Positions 11,401-23,400 of a stretch of 64,000 nt of DNA are shown in pieces. The position numbers were made by a program, and so were the translations under genes. Source of the DNA: Bolinopsis microptera (Eukaryota; Ctenophora; Tentaculata; Lobata; Bolinopsidae); assembly GCF_026151205.1 (NCBI RefSeq), contig NC_087074.1:18450712-18514711 (forward strand), in the 5' to 3' direction. The notes under the pieces were generated by a model that had not been told where the DNA came from, did no database searches, and worked only from the letters and a program-made list of their open reading frames with translations. Every line of letters starts with the position of its first letter. Position 1 is the stretch's first letter.

Positions 11401-14400
11401 CTGAAATTGACTGACGTTTAGATCTGGATAATATTGAAATGAACATTTTATTGTTTTTAAGTTACTAACACTTCTTGTAAAGTTGGTATTTTATGATGCA
11501 CGATTTAACGTGAGAATTTTTATTGTAGAACATTTTGAGAATCGTATTTTGATAGTATTTTTCCGGGTGACACTTTTTTTGAAAGAATAAATTAATTTGA
11601 AAGAATAAATCAAGAACATCACATTTTGGAAGCTTTTTTACTTTCAATTTCCAAATATTGTCTATTTCCTTCTTAAAACTGATTGATGGCTCAGTGAAGC
11701 TAAAAGAAAAGTAAGAAATCTGCCATCTTAAACTGAACTTACACTCTCAGCGAGCACGTTGATTTCAGGGTCCGGGTTCTGTATCAGTGGGTCCATGTAA
11801 CCCTCAACTGTGTGCTTCAAGTCCTCTACATATTTCTCCTCCGTCGTCAGCATCTCTTGTATCACATACCGCAGCTGTGAAATATTTACATTCAATGTAC
11901 AAGTAATGTACTCAAAATAATTTTGAGTCAAGTAATTTTCCTTCGCAGATTTTAACTAAATTCTTAATCGTGTTAATAATCAAGTGTTCTAACTTACCTT
12001 CTTAGGTATGGAGTCCTGTACAACGAACTTGTCTTGACCAGGTCTCTCTGAAATGGGGGTAGGAAGTTGTTCTGTAGGGAATATGTAGCTAGATGTGGAC
12101 CAGTCCTGTTCCACGTCCTCGTGATCCGTTAACTCTTCTTCCTCGGAGTCCGTTGCTCTTACTCTTTCACTTTCTCTTTCACTTCCTCTTTCACTTCCTC
12201 TTTCACTTTCTTCCCCTTCTATCTGTGAGTTACAAAAAGTTGATGAAAGGTGTTACAAGGACATATCGCCAAATTTTTATTTGTGTTGTTTTAATCAACT
12301 AAACTTGTTTATTCAAATTTGTGGTAATTGTAGTTATAAAAGCCAGTTAAGATTTTACTGGTTTTAAAGAACTTACCGATTTAGTGGAAATGCTTGCGGA
12401 GGACATGATAAGTTTCTCTTGTTCGGCACAAGTACATCTCTCATCTTCTACAACAACTTCTTCTTGTCTTATCGTCCCTTCTACTTTATTCTTCCTCACG
12501 TCATCCTTGCTCTTTGTCCTCCTCACGTCGTCTTTACTCCTCGTCTTCCTTAAATCTTCCTTACTTTTCCTTACGTCTTCTTTACTTTTTCTGATATCTT
12601 CTTTGCTCCGATAAACGCGCTTTGCTGGTTTTATAGCTGCGATAGAAAGAATCAATAGAATAATCAGTCAAAAGGGAGATAATAAGATCAAAGAGAACAT
12701 ATTAACTATAAATAATAATTTTGAGGTGAGATTAAGTAATCAGAAGTCAGGCTACACGGATCACATGACATTTGACAACCATGTATTTAATTAAAGGCCA
12801 TAATTGGTTGTCTTGGCATGATAGCGGGGTAGCCGCTCCTTATTCTCCTATAACCCACCCTTAGCAGCCTCTTCTTCCTTACTCTTCTGAATCTTAGCAA
12901 CCCTGAGTTGGTGGGTTTTGTTCTTGATGTAAGAAACATCCTTGAAGTTCATGTGAGGTTCGGATCTTGAGGCAAGGTTGTAAACCGGGCGTTTCAGTTT
13001 CCGTTTGTTAGTGGCCGCTGAGTGTTCTTTGGGTGCTGAAAATGTGCTTTGAGTGCGGGCTGATTTGAGGCTTAAAGAGGGTAGTTTGCAGTCACTCAAA
13101 TAAACACATTACAATTACAAACACATGGTAAGATCCCACAAATGTGTAGATGTGAGTTAGTTACCTGAGTCTGTCTCAATAAGATGATCGTCAGATGTTT
13201 GCGTCTCCTGACTGATATTAGACTGAGTCAAGGAGCCCGACATCAGAGTCTCTGTCACATCCGTCTGACTCTGAGGAACAGGTGGTAAGCGTTTCAAACG
13301 AACATTTTAAACAAGAGTCGAAGATAGAAGGTCAAGAAATTCTTCACAAAACTTTCACTCCTAAATAATTTTTTAGAGAATTCACAAAACGTATTCAAAA
13401 AAGGGAAGTTCTCCAAATCTTTTATTTTAGCTAAACTAACAGGAGTGTTAAGGAACATAGTTTCAAAGAGCAGAGTCTGAGAGCACTCCTCGTGGAGGAA
13501 TATTAGGTTTTCAGTATCTGTTGCTATGGAGTCTACTTCAATTAGCTCCATCGTGTCCACGCTGATATCCTCTTCCGAACGAACTGTTTGTACTTCCATC
13601 TGGAGAGAAGAGAAGTTACAATTGTTTAAAATCCACACTAAGAAAGTTTTGAATTTTAATCATGAGTTATTTTAAACAACGAATAATTCTAGAGTCGTAT
13701 TTTGATTATGATAATAATTCTTAAATGTGACGTTTAAACATTCCATGACATTGCATACGCAATAAGCATGTCTGAAAGACGAAGTAACTCTAATAGTCAA
13801 AACATTGAGAAGCTAGAGACTCACCTGTTTAAAGCGTTTGTTGACAGTATTACTGGATTTATTGAACATTTTAGTGATAGCAGCAGCAGTACTCTGAGTT
13901 CTCATCTGTATAATTGCACTCACACTCTTATGATGCCCCGACTTGATATCAGCCTCAACTTCCTTGTGGTTATTGTCCTTGATATCAGCTGAAGTCTCCT
14001 TGTCCTCACTAGGTCTGATATCTGCTTCTACTGACTGATCAGAGAGTTCTGGAGAAACACTAACACCAACTTCACTAGAACCTGTTTCTGTTTGTGAGAA
14101 CTGGGAGGCAAAGTGCTGTGTATCAGTCTGAACTGAAGCGGGGAACAGACCTATCATGTCGGTCTGTGCGGAACACTCAGATGAGTCTGAGTCGAACTGA
14201 GATTCTGAGGAGGTCGTCTCAGGACGATGGGTCTGTGAGCTGGTCTGAGAGAAAGTGAGGGTGTGTTGGGTGGCGGAGTCTTGGTGAACAGGACAGTTTT
14301 GCACCCCCATCTCTGTACCAGGACTACGATGCTGCATTGCAGTGGAGACAGCAGTGGAGACGTGCTGTGAGGGAACATGTCTGACTGAGAGGTGAGGAGT

Positions 14401-17400
14401 TTGGGAGTGTTGAGCTATCTGATTCAGGGGGTCACTCTGAGACGAGGAGGTCACGTGAACAATACCTGTATCCGTGCTCACGTGCGAGGAATCTGGTTTT
14501 ACTTGTGTCGCTGAACAGATGCTTTCTGTTTCGTGCTGAGTTCCTACACTTTCAGTTTCACTTTCGGTTTCAGTTTGGGAGGACGAGTCAGATAACGGGT
14601 CTGAGGCTGATTCTCCAGTCTGAGTTTCTCCGTCGACCTTGAGATCGTGCTGAATCTGACACTCAATATCTATCAACAACCTCTCAATCTCAGCGAGTCT
14701 ATCATTAAACAAATCATCTGAAGAATGAGCTAATAGCCCAGGAGAAAGTGGACTAGCCATCTGACCTCTGGAACTGCTTCTTGAAGTGGGGGTGGAGAAA
14801 CCACTGAATCTAGACCTCCCTTCTGGAGAGTCAAACTCTGGTTGAGATTGAGGAGAGAGCAGAAGGGAAGGTGACATGACCACAGGTGACATGCCACCAT
14901 TCGATGGTGTTGTTGAACCAGGTGATATTACACTGGAAGAGGTGAGAGTGGGAGGGGTGAGGATGGTGTCAGGTCTCCTCGTCTGCTCGGTTGGAGGACG
15001 ACTCCCGAATCCGCTGTCTTGAAGTGAGGTGTTTTGGAGGTCTAGTAACAAGTCCGAACTGTTCTTTCTGCTCAGTTTGGGATGCTCGTAAAACGTGTCG
15101 TATAACGAGGAGAATCTGAAAATTACTTTTGTTACAGTGTTGTCAAATAAAACTGACCCCTAAAATATGCGGGTTGATGAAATTGTTTCTATTTTTAAAA
15201 TATATTCAAAATAATATGCAGCAAGCAACAAATATATTGAAATAAACTAGTAAACACAAACCTGATTCGTTTTAAACAGTTCTCAATGATGTTTAGTCTC
15301 CTGAGTATAAGTCTCAGTTGTTCGTTTATATTTGCATTATTTGGGATATTTTTTGATCTGTCCTGCAAGTTGAGTCTCTGTTCTATGAGACTAATTCTGG
15401 AGGAGAGGTTTCTCAATCTATCAGAACTACAAACACAAGCTAGATCTGTTTGTACTCCAGAGTTACGAATACACCCAAACACGTCGATAAGGTCGAACTG
15501 GGTCCCTTGTGTGTACTGTAACACTTTGTCGGGATTCCTGCGGGGAAGTCAGTGGATTAACTTCCAGATATTAAAAAACTGAACGCCTTAACTGATATGG
15601 AGAGAAATAATTACAATAATTTTTGGGGATCAGATGGAGCTTCTACTTAAACGGATCTATTATTTTCCAATAATAGGGATGGCTGGGAAATGGACCAAGA
15701 TTTTCATATTGTTTTACTTCGTCAAATTCTTACCCACGAGTAAGTCCGGTAAAAGTACTTTTCTCAACATCTAGATCATTGTTGCTTGGCTTTTTCAACA
15801 GCAGGGCGTTTTTCAGTTTTCTTAAATACTCTTGTCTTTCAATTATGATCTTCTCGAATAGAGCGAACTTAGTTTTGATCATTTTGACCCGAGATATAAC
15901 TGGTTTTGTAGCAATCTTCCTGCTATATTGTTCTAGAACATCGTAACCCTGCAAATAAGATTAGTGATACACTCTGATAGGAAGTTGAAACTATTCCGAG
16001 TATGTTAACCATGCATGAAAACTGCGGGATTGCGCCGCGCACGCTATGATAGCAATGAATTTATCAAACTTTTCATGATGCGCGTTCCAAGATCAGTATA
16101 AGTTCAAAAACATTTGCCACTTAGGGGCACGAGGTGTTTGTATTCGGTTTGGTGCTTCGATTCAGCGCATAAGAAGTACAATTTAACTTTGGAAATGAAA
16201 TATGCTATATTTCAACTTGATGGCCTCATGAGAATTTAAAACATGCTGATAAGAAGTATGCAAGAGTTTGTACCACACACAAATAACAAGATAAGAATTT
16301 CTAGTTATGTACCTCGATGGGACATCTCGTCAAATGTCTGTCCAGTTCCCTTTCCAAATCACAGATCCCATCCAACGTATTACATCTCTGTACTGGTTGA
16401 GCTGTGAACTTCTGTAATCCCGAGAAGAACCATGACATGCACTGAAATAGAGACATCTTAAAGAGACAGGGACATGTTAAAGAGACAGGGACATGTTTCA
16501 TGTCATGCTTATTGTTGACTAATCTATAAACCGATTATTCCTTATTTGGAAACTGATGAGCGGCCGATTATATTGACTGAAACAGTTTCGGATTAAGTGG
16601 CAAGTGATTAGATCGCTGTGGTAACCTGATATACATGTTGAACTTGGTATACACAACAGAAGATTATATGTTCCCTATGTTTAACTTTTATAATGATTAA
16701 ATTCCATACTACCGCCCCGATTTGCAGTCGACCGAAAACTTTTAAGTTCCCGAGATAAGATGAAGGTCATATTGTGTTCAATTCAAAACAAACCCCGATT
16801 TACCAGGAAAACTTTCCAAATATGCACAAAATAGTCTTGGAAAATCAGGATTATTTTGTCTTTACTGACATACAATTTTGTCTTCATTGGCAACATTATT
16901 ATTACCGAACCGTAATTCAACGAAATAAAATGAATCTCAAGCTATTACCACACCTCTTCGACTAGTTGGTGAAAAGATAGTATTTCATCAAATTTCTCTT
17001 TCTTTTTACTCTTCGTTTCCGTCAGAGTTTCTAAAGCTTTTTTCAGAACTTTTACATCCTTCTCCGCATCTTTTATTTTGTTACTGTCTTCAACGTCACT
17101 CAGCCCCTCAGTTATACATCTCTTTGCACTTATCTCTGCCGTCTGAAGTATGAGAAATTGTAAAACTCAGTACACATATTATCATAGAAATTAGGAAGGT
17201 GTAATTACAAAGTTTACACCGTGACCACTGACCAGAGAGGAACACTAACCTTTGCCAATCAACATGGAAAACCGGCCTATCAAAACGTTTAACATGTGTG
17301 CAGAATGTATAGAATGTATAGAATGTGCAGATTGTGCAGAATGTGCAGAATGTACAGAATGTGTAGAATGTACAGATTGTGTAGAATGTGCAGAATGTGT

Positions 17401-20400
17401 CGAATGTATACTTTGTATAGAATGTGCAGAATGTGCAGAATGTATAGAATGTGCAGAATGTATAGAATGTATACTTTGTATAGAATGTGCAGAATGTATA
17501 GAATGTGCAGAATGTGCAGAATGTATAGAATGTGCAGAATGTGCATTGTGCAGAAATGTACCTGTGCGGAGAGGAGTAATTTATCAAGAGTAGTTTGTTT
17601 ACTTTGTACAGTAGTGACGTCATACAAGCCCTCCTCCGATAAATCAGATATTTGGTTTGTTAACTGGTGTACTTCTTGTAGCAACTAAAATAGTTGGGTT
17701 AGTTCAACATAGTTCAACATAGTTCAACATAGTTCAACATAGTTTGACATAGTCCAACATAGTTCAAAATAGTTCAACATGGTTCAACATAGTTCAACAT
17801 GGTTCAACATGGTTCAACATAGTTCAACATAGTTCAACATAGTTTAACATAGTTCAACATGGTTCAACATGGTTCAACATAGTTCAACATGGTTCAACAT
17901 AGTTCAACATAGTTTAACATAGTTTAACATAGTTCAACAATGTTCAACAAGAGCTATTATAGTTCTAGGATAACACAGATCAAATAGTTGTTAAACAGTC
18001 ACCATTAATTGGTAAAAATTTAACATGTTCAACTATCAACACAGGTATCGTGCCTTAAATTAAAGCTACTCTCACAATATTTACCTGATCAGTATTGCGT
18101 TTGAACTTGGTGTAAAGCGCCATACTATGCGCACGGCTCTGTCCCTTCTCTGCGAGCGCGTCTACCTTACTCTGGAGAGTGTCAAGTTGTGCTAGCGCGT
18201 CTGATATACTGGTTAGCGTGTCCTTCATGTCTGGGTAGTCTCCTGCTGCTGCACTGTACCGCTCTATCAACCTGAGGGGTTGTATTCAGACATCTGGCAC
18301 TTTCTGTTGAGCTCCCAGCGGTGAGCAGTGTTTTCGAGTAAAGTTATTGCAGTAAAGCCCCGATTTACCGCCAACTTAAATTTATCGCGGCTTTTTCCTT
18401 TCCCCAAACTCCGTGGTAAATCTGGGTTTAACTGTGTAAGAAAAGTAATGTCAAACCCACAAATAACCAACCTCATACATATCACATATTAATAAATATA
18501 TTTTGTTGATTACAATAATCATTTTACTGTAACTTTATTCTATTTCAGTATTATTATGTAATGAAGGAATTGTTTCAATTCTAAATGAAAAGCTCGAATA
18601 ACTCAAACGCAGTGTCTGGCAACATAACATGTAATAGTGACGTCACAATACATAACATGTGATAGTGACGTCACAATATTTCCTCTCCTAAACATGATTC
18701 ATGATCATAAGTTTAATCATGCAATCCGTTGCGCTGCATATGTTTACTTTAAAGTGCATTATATATAATGCATAAACAGAACATGGTAACATATAGGTAA
18801 CAACTTGGTTACAACATAGTGACACCTTGGTAACACCCTGGTTACACCCTGGTAACACCTTGGTAACACCTTGGTAACATCCTGGTAACACCTTGGTAAT
18901 ATCCTGGTAACACCTTGGTAACACCTTGGTAACACCTTGGTAACACCCTGGTAACACCCTGGTAACACCTTGGTAACACATCAGTAACTTACAAGTGACC
19001 CTCGTCCAAGAGCGACTGTATCTTGAGATTTCTCATTGTAGCTGCAGCTAGGTCCCTGTACTTCTCTAATACTACATTCACATCGCACGTGTCTATAATT
19101 ACACTCTCGACATCTATCAGGGGGCGCACTGAAACAAGTATCTATCAGGGGGCGCACTGAAACAAGTATCTATCAGGGGGCGCACTGAAACAGGTATCTA
19201 TCAGGGGGCGCACTGAAACAAGTATCTATCAGGGGGCGCACTGAAACAAGTATCTATCAGGGGGCGCACTGAAACAGGTATCTATCAGGGGACGCACTGA
19301 AACAGGTATCTATCAGGGGGCGCACTGAAACAAGTATCTATCAGGGGGCGCACTGAAACAAGTATCTATCAGGGGGCGCACTGAAACAAGTATTTATCAG
19401 GGGGCGCACTGAAACAGGTATTTATCAGGGGGCGCACTGAAACAAGTATTTATCAGGGGGCGCACTGAAACAAGTATTTATCAGGGGGCGCACTGAAACA
19501 AGTATTTATCAGGGGGCGCACTGAAACAAGTATCTATCAGGGGGCGCACTGAAACAAGTATTTATCAGGGGGCGCACTGAAACAAGTATTTATCAGGGGG
19601 CGCACTGAAACAAGTATTTATCAGGGGGCGCACTGAAACAAGTATCTATCAGGGGGCGCACTGAAACAAGTATCTATCAGGGGGCGCACTGAAACAAGTA
19701 TTTATCAGGGGGCGCACTGAAACAAGTATTTATCAGGGGGCGCACTGAAACAAGTATTTATCAGGGGGCGCACTGAAACAAGTATCTATCAGGGGGCGCA
19801 CTGAAACAAGTATCTATCAGGGGGCGCACTGAAACAAGTATCTATCAGGGGGCGCACTGAAACAAGTATTTATCAGGGGGCGCACTGAAACAAGTATCTA
19901 TCAGGGGGCGCACTGAAACAAGTATTTATCAGGGGGCGCACTGAAACAAGTATCTATCAGGGGGCGCACTGAAACAAGTATCTATCAGGGGGCGCACTGA
20001 AACAAGTATTTATCAGGGGGCGCACTGAAACAAGTATCTATCAGCTGATTTTCGCTCAAGACGGAGTATATAGTTGTAAAAGGGGTTTTAAAATAAAACT
20101 ATAAATATTTAATGTTACTAAAACTAAAATAACTATAAAGATCATTAAGAACGATTATATTGAATTGTGATTCACCCTCTAGCGATAACACAAAATTAAA
20201 TTACCTGCAGCTTTCTGGTAACGGGAATTCCCCTAAGTTTTGAAAGTTCAGCAAAATATATTCCAGCTGAACAGAAGTATAGTGAGAACTCCAAATAGTG
20301 AGAAGTCTCCAATTTAATCTCACAAATAAGATTATAAGTAAAACTTATCCTACCTAAGTCCTCGAGTCTTTTCCCCATGGACTTACAATCCGATAGGAAG

Positions 20401-23400
20401 GGTTCAACATTCTGAGGAATTAAACTGTTTGAGGAATACAACCGGTAAAACACGTATAAATTTACAGAAACTGACGAATATACAGAGACTGAAATACATC
20501 GAACGGATATGAATACTTCAGAATAGGTCCATAGCATGCAGTAACATTATAATATTCTAATACGTTGTTTTTATAAGCGAGTGTGCCGGCTAATTCTCTA
20601 CGCGTTAATGATTAATACTGGTGACATGTAGGTTGAAAAGCAAATCTGTAAAATATGTGAAATGTATGAAAATATCCAAAGTGAGCAATTTGTTGTTCAT
20701 TAATAAGGATGTTATCCTTTTTAGGCAAGGGTTTTATAAAATTTATAACATTAACTTGTTCATGGTTCGAACGCTTTAACCAGTATTAAATATTCTCAAT
20801 ATCAGGGAATATCGTTTTATTGATAAAGACTTTGCTTTATTGTATAATGTATAAAGCTTGGTTTACGTCATATAACTTTTATCCAAACTACTGGACTAGT
20901 ATACTAGCAGTTTTATAGTAGTTGTATAGTCGGAGATACAGAGAGATGAGCTATTATATAGAGAGATAAGTAATGACTTGCAGAGTCTGCAGCAAGTCCA
21001 GGTCGATAATTACACAATAATTATTGGGGTTACCATGACAACCCCACTACTTACTATACCCTCCTATTACAGTATTACACAACCAGTATAAAACTGGTTA
21101 CTGGTGTCTGTACAATACTAAACACTGGTCAGTAGACTCTACACACTTACAACTCGTACTTCCCGGTAGATCTCTAAATATTATTACAAGCAGAACAGCT
21201 TACAACCTAGGTAAAACACTACAGAGTACAGAGGAGCAAATAAGAGAGTGTACTATATCTGGGGAAGTGAGATATTATATATTTGACAGTTTTATTACTA
21301 ATAATATAAGCGGAGTTTTAGACGCGGGGCACTAGCGAGTGTACGAGTCAACTGGGCAGGAAACGTACATTTTTAATAACTGGATAAAATACTAGAGATA
21401 ATAATACTAGAGATAAAAATACTAGAGATAAGAATACTAGAGATAAGAATACTAGAGATAAGAAGGTAGAGATAAGGATACTAGAGATAAGAATACTAGA
21501 GATAATAATACTAGAGTTAAGAATACTAGAGATAAGAAGGTAGAGTGTGATGGATCTCACTAAATCGGACACCACATGAAATAAATAATACAAGATCAGA
21601 ACTGTAGTTCTCCGTAGTACAGCTGACATCTCATCAGACAACCTAACAGAGCTGTAATACAAGATAATACAAGCCAGACTTTATATTAATGAATCATGCT
21701 TGTCACAGCCTGTGCGTGTGAGTACTAATACTGTCAGCAGCACACAAAACTACAAATTAACTAATACTGATGATTCTACTAATACTGATGATTCTACTGC
21801 AGGGGTGCTTATCAGAGACATAGAGGTAAGATGCGAGGTTGGGGGACGCTAAAACAACTAAACCATCTTCAGCAGTCGCGAGAACCGCTGTCAAGTGAGA
21901 TCTTTAATAGCATCGCGTGATGATAATTACAGCTGAGACAAATTGCAGTGCAATGAAGGATGTAACTGTTTAAATAGCGCAGTTGTAAAAGTGATCATCG
22001 CTGATTGTACGCATGTCTTTGATAAAACTCAAGACTCCGCTGTCGTGTTTCTTGTTGGCACTTGGTTTAAATATGGAGACTTAATAACGCAAGCATCTAA
22101 ATAAATAACAAGTATAAAGCAAGAAGTTATCATTGTGGAACTGCGAATATTATAAATATGACGTAAAATGTAGTCCCACATTCCACAATCCACATCTGGA
22201 ATAACAAGAAACTAGATAGGATGTCCATTACATCGATAACTTGGTTGCAAGAAGTGACTAAAGCTCAACTTAAGTTCATGTTGTAACCACGGCAACCATC
22301 CAAAAGTAGTCCCCTACACGTGCGAACCAATCAGATAACAGGAGTAAACCCATGTGACTTCCAATAACCAATCACAGGGCAGAGTGCTAGGCACGTGACT
22401 AACAATTGCAAGAGAAGCAGGCGCAGGTGCAGGGAAACTATTAGTAATTCGATACCATCGGGTACAGGTGTAAGAGTGTTAGAAAATGTTGAAAACAAAC
22501 ACGATTCAAAATTAGAGGACGAGAATTTTATAATCGTTCGCTAGATTGATTGCACTTTAAACGATAATTTGCCAATTTGTCTAAGATCCAATATGAAGCC
22601 AAAGAAACTCTAAAAACTTTATTTCCCAGACAATAAATTGCAATTTGTATCAAGGGCCCTCGCTGTGACAGTGACTGCTTGTCATATCAAACACTGTCAA
22701 TTGTCTGCTAATTAGTTGGCAAGTAAGCACACTTTTACTCACAGCACAAGGGATACAGGCAGCAATGATGGTGTCGGCTTTCAACTGTAAATATTTTACC
22801 CCGTTACGTCACCATCTAACACAGCGAGATAACAGGCAACTCGCCTTCGCCTCAACCAATTACTTTCAACTTGAAAACTATTCCAAACTGTAAGCCACAA
22901 ACAATAAACATTTTTAAAACAAGTTTTCAAGTTGTGATGAACAAAAGAGAAAACAGACAGTGAATATTCAGATGGTGCGCATGGTAGAAACATGTAGGCA
23001 GTACTAACGTCACAGAGTTTTAGAGTTAAGTAAAACACGTTATCCACTGTCTTTCATAGCAAGCAATGCTGTAACGTCCTCAACTCTAATTGGAGGTCAG
23101 AACCGCACGTGATCTCAAGCTGACAGCTGATTGGTTAGAATTGTGTCTCGATTTTATGTACGACAGCCGCCAATACAATGAAATGCAGTTTAGCAATCTT
23201 TCAAATTATTGGCGCAATTTAACAGGGAAGTCTGCAGCCGTCTTACGATACTTGGCAGCGAAATGGGGAGTTGAATAAACGATACTTAATATGGCACCCA
23301 TGCAATTAATTGGCTAGGTAAGTAGTAAGTAGTAAGCACATAACTGACTAAAAGTTGGCGACTGCAGGAGAACAACTACAACTTTTAATAATCTAAGGAC

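Noticed and set aside
17252-17593. Cys-Glu-rich open frame resembling a metallothionein
   Set aside because: It is a translation of a 9-bp minisatellite that is open in several frames on both strands and lies in a RhoGEF intron.
18688-18981. Open frames rich in VLPRCYQG-type repeats
   Set aside because: By-product of the 11-bp minisatellite. Two overlapping frames show the same repeat, which no real gene would require.
19114-20044. CRISPR-like array (regular 28-bp repeats)
   Set aside because: The repeats are directly contiguous with no unique spacers, in an animal-type intron; it is a minisatellite.
20755-20785. Possible tRNA B-box (ggttcgaacgc)
   Set aside because: No matching A-box, acceptor stem or cloverleaf could be drawn around it.
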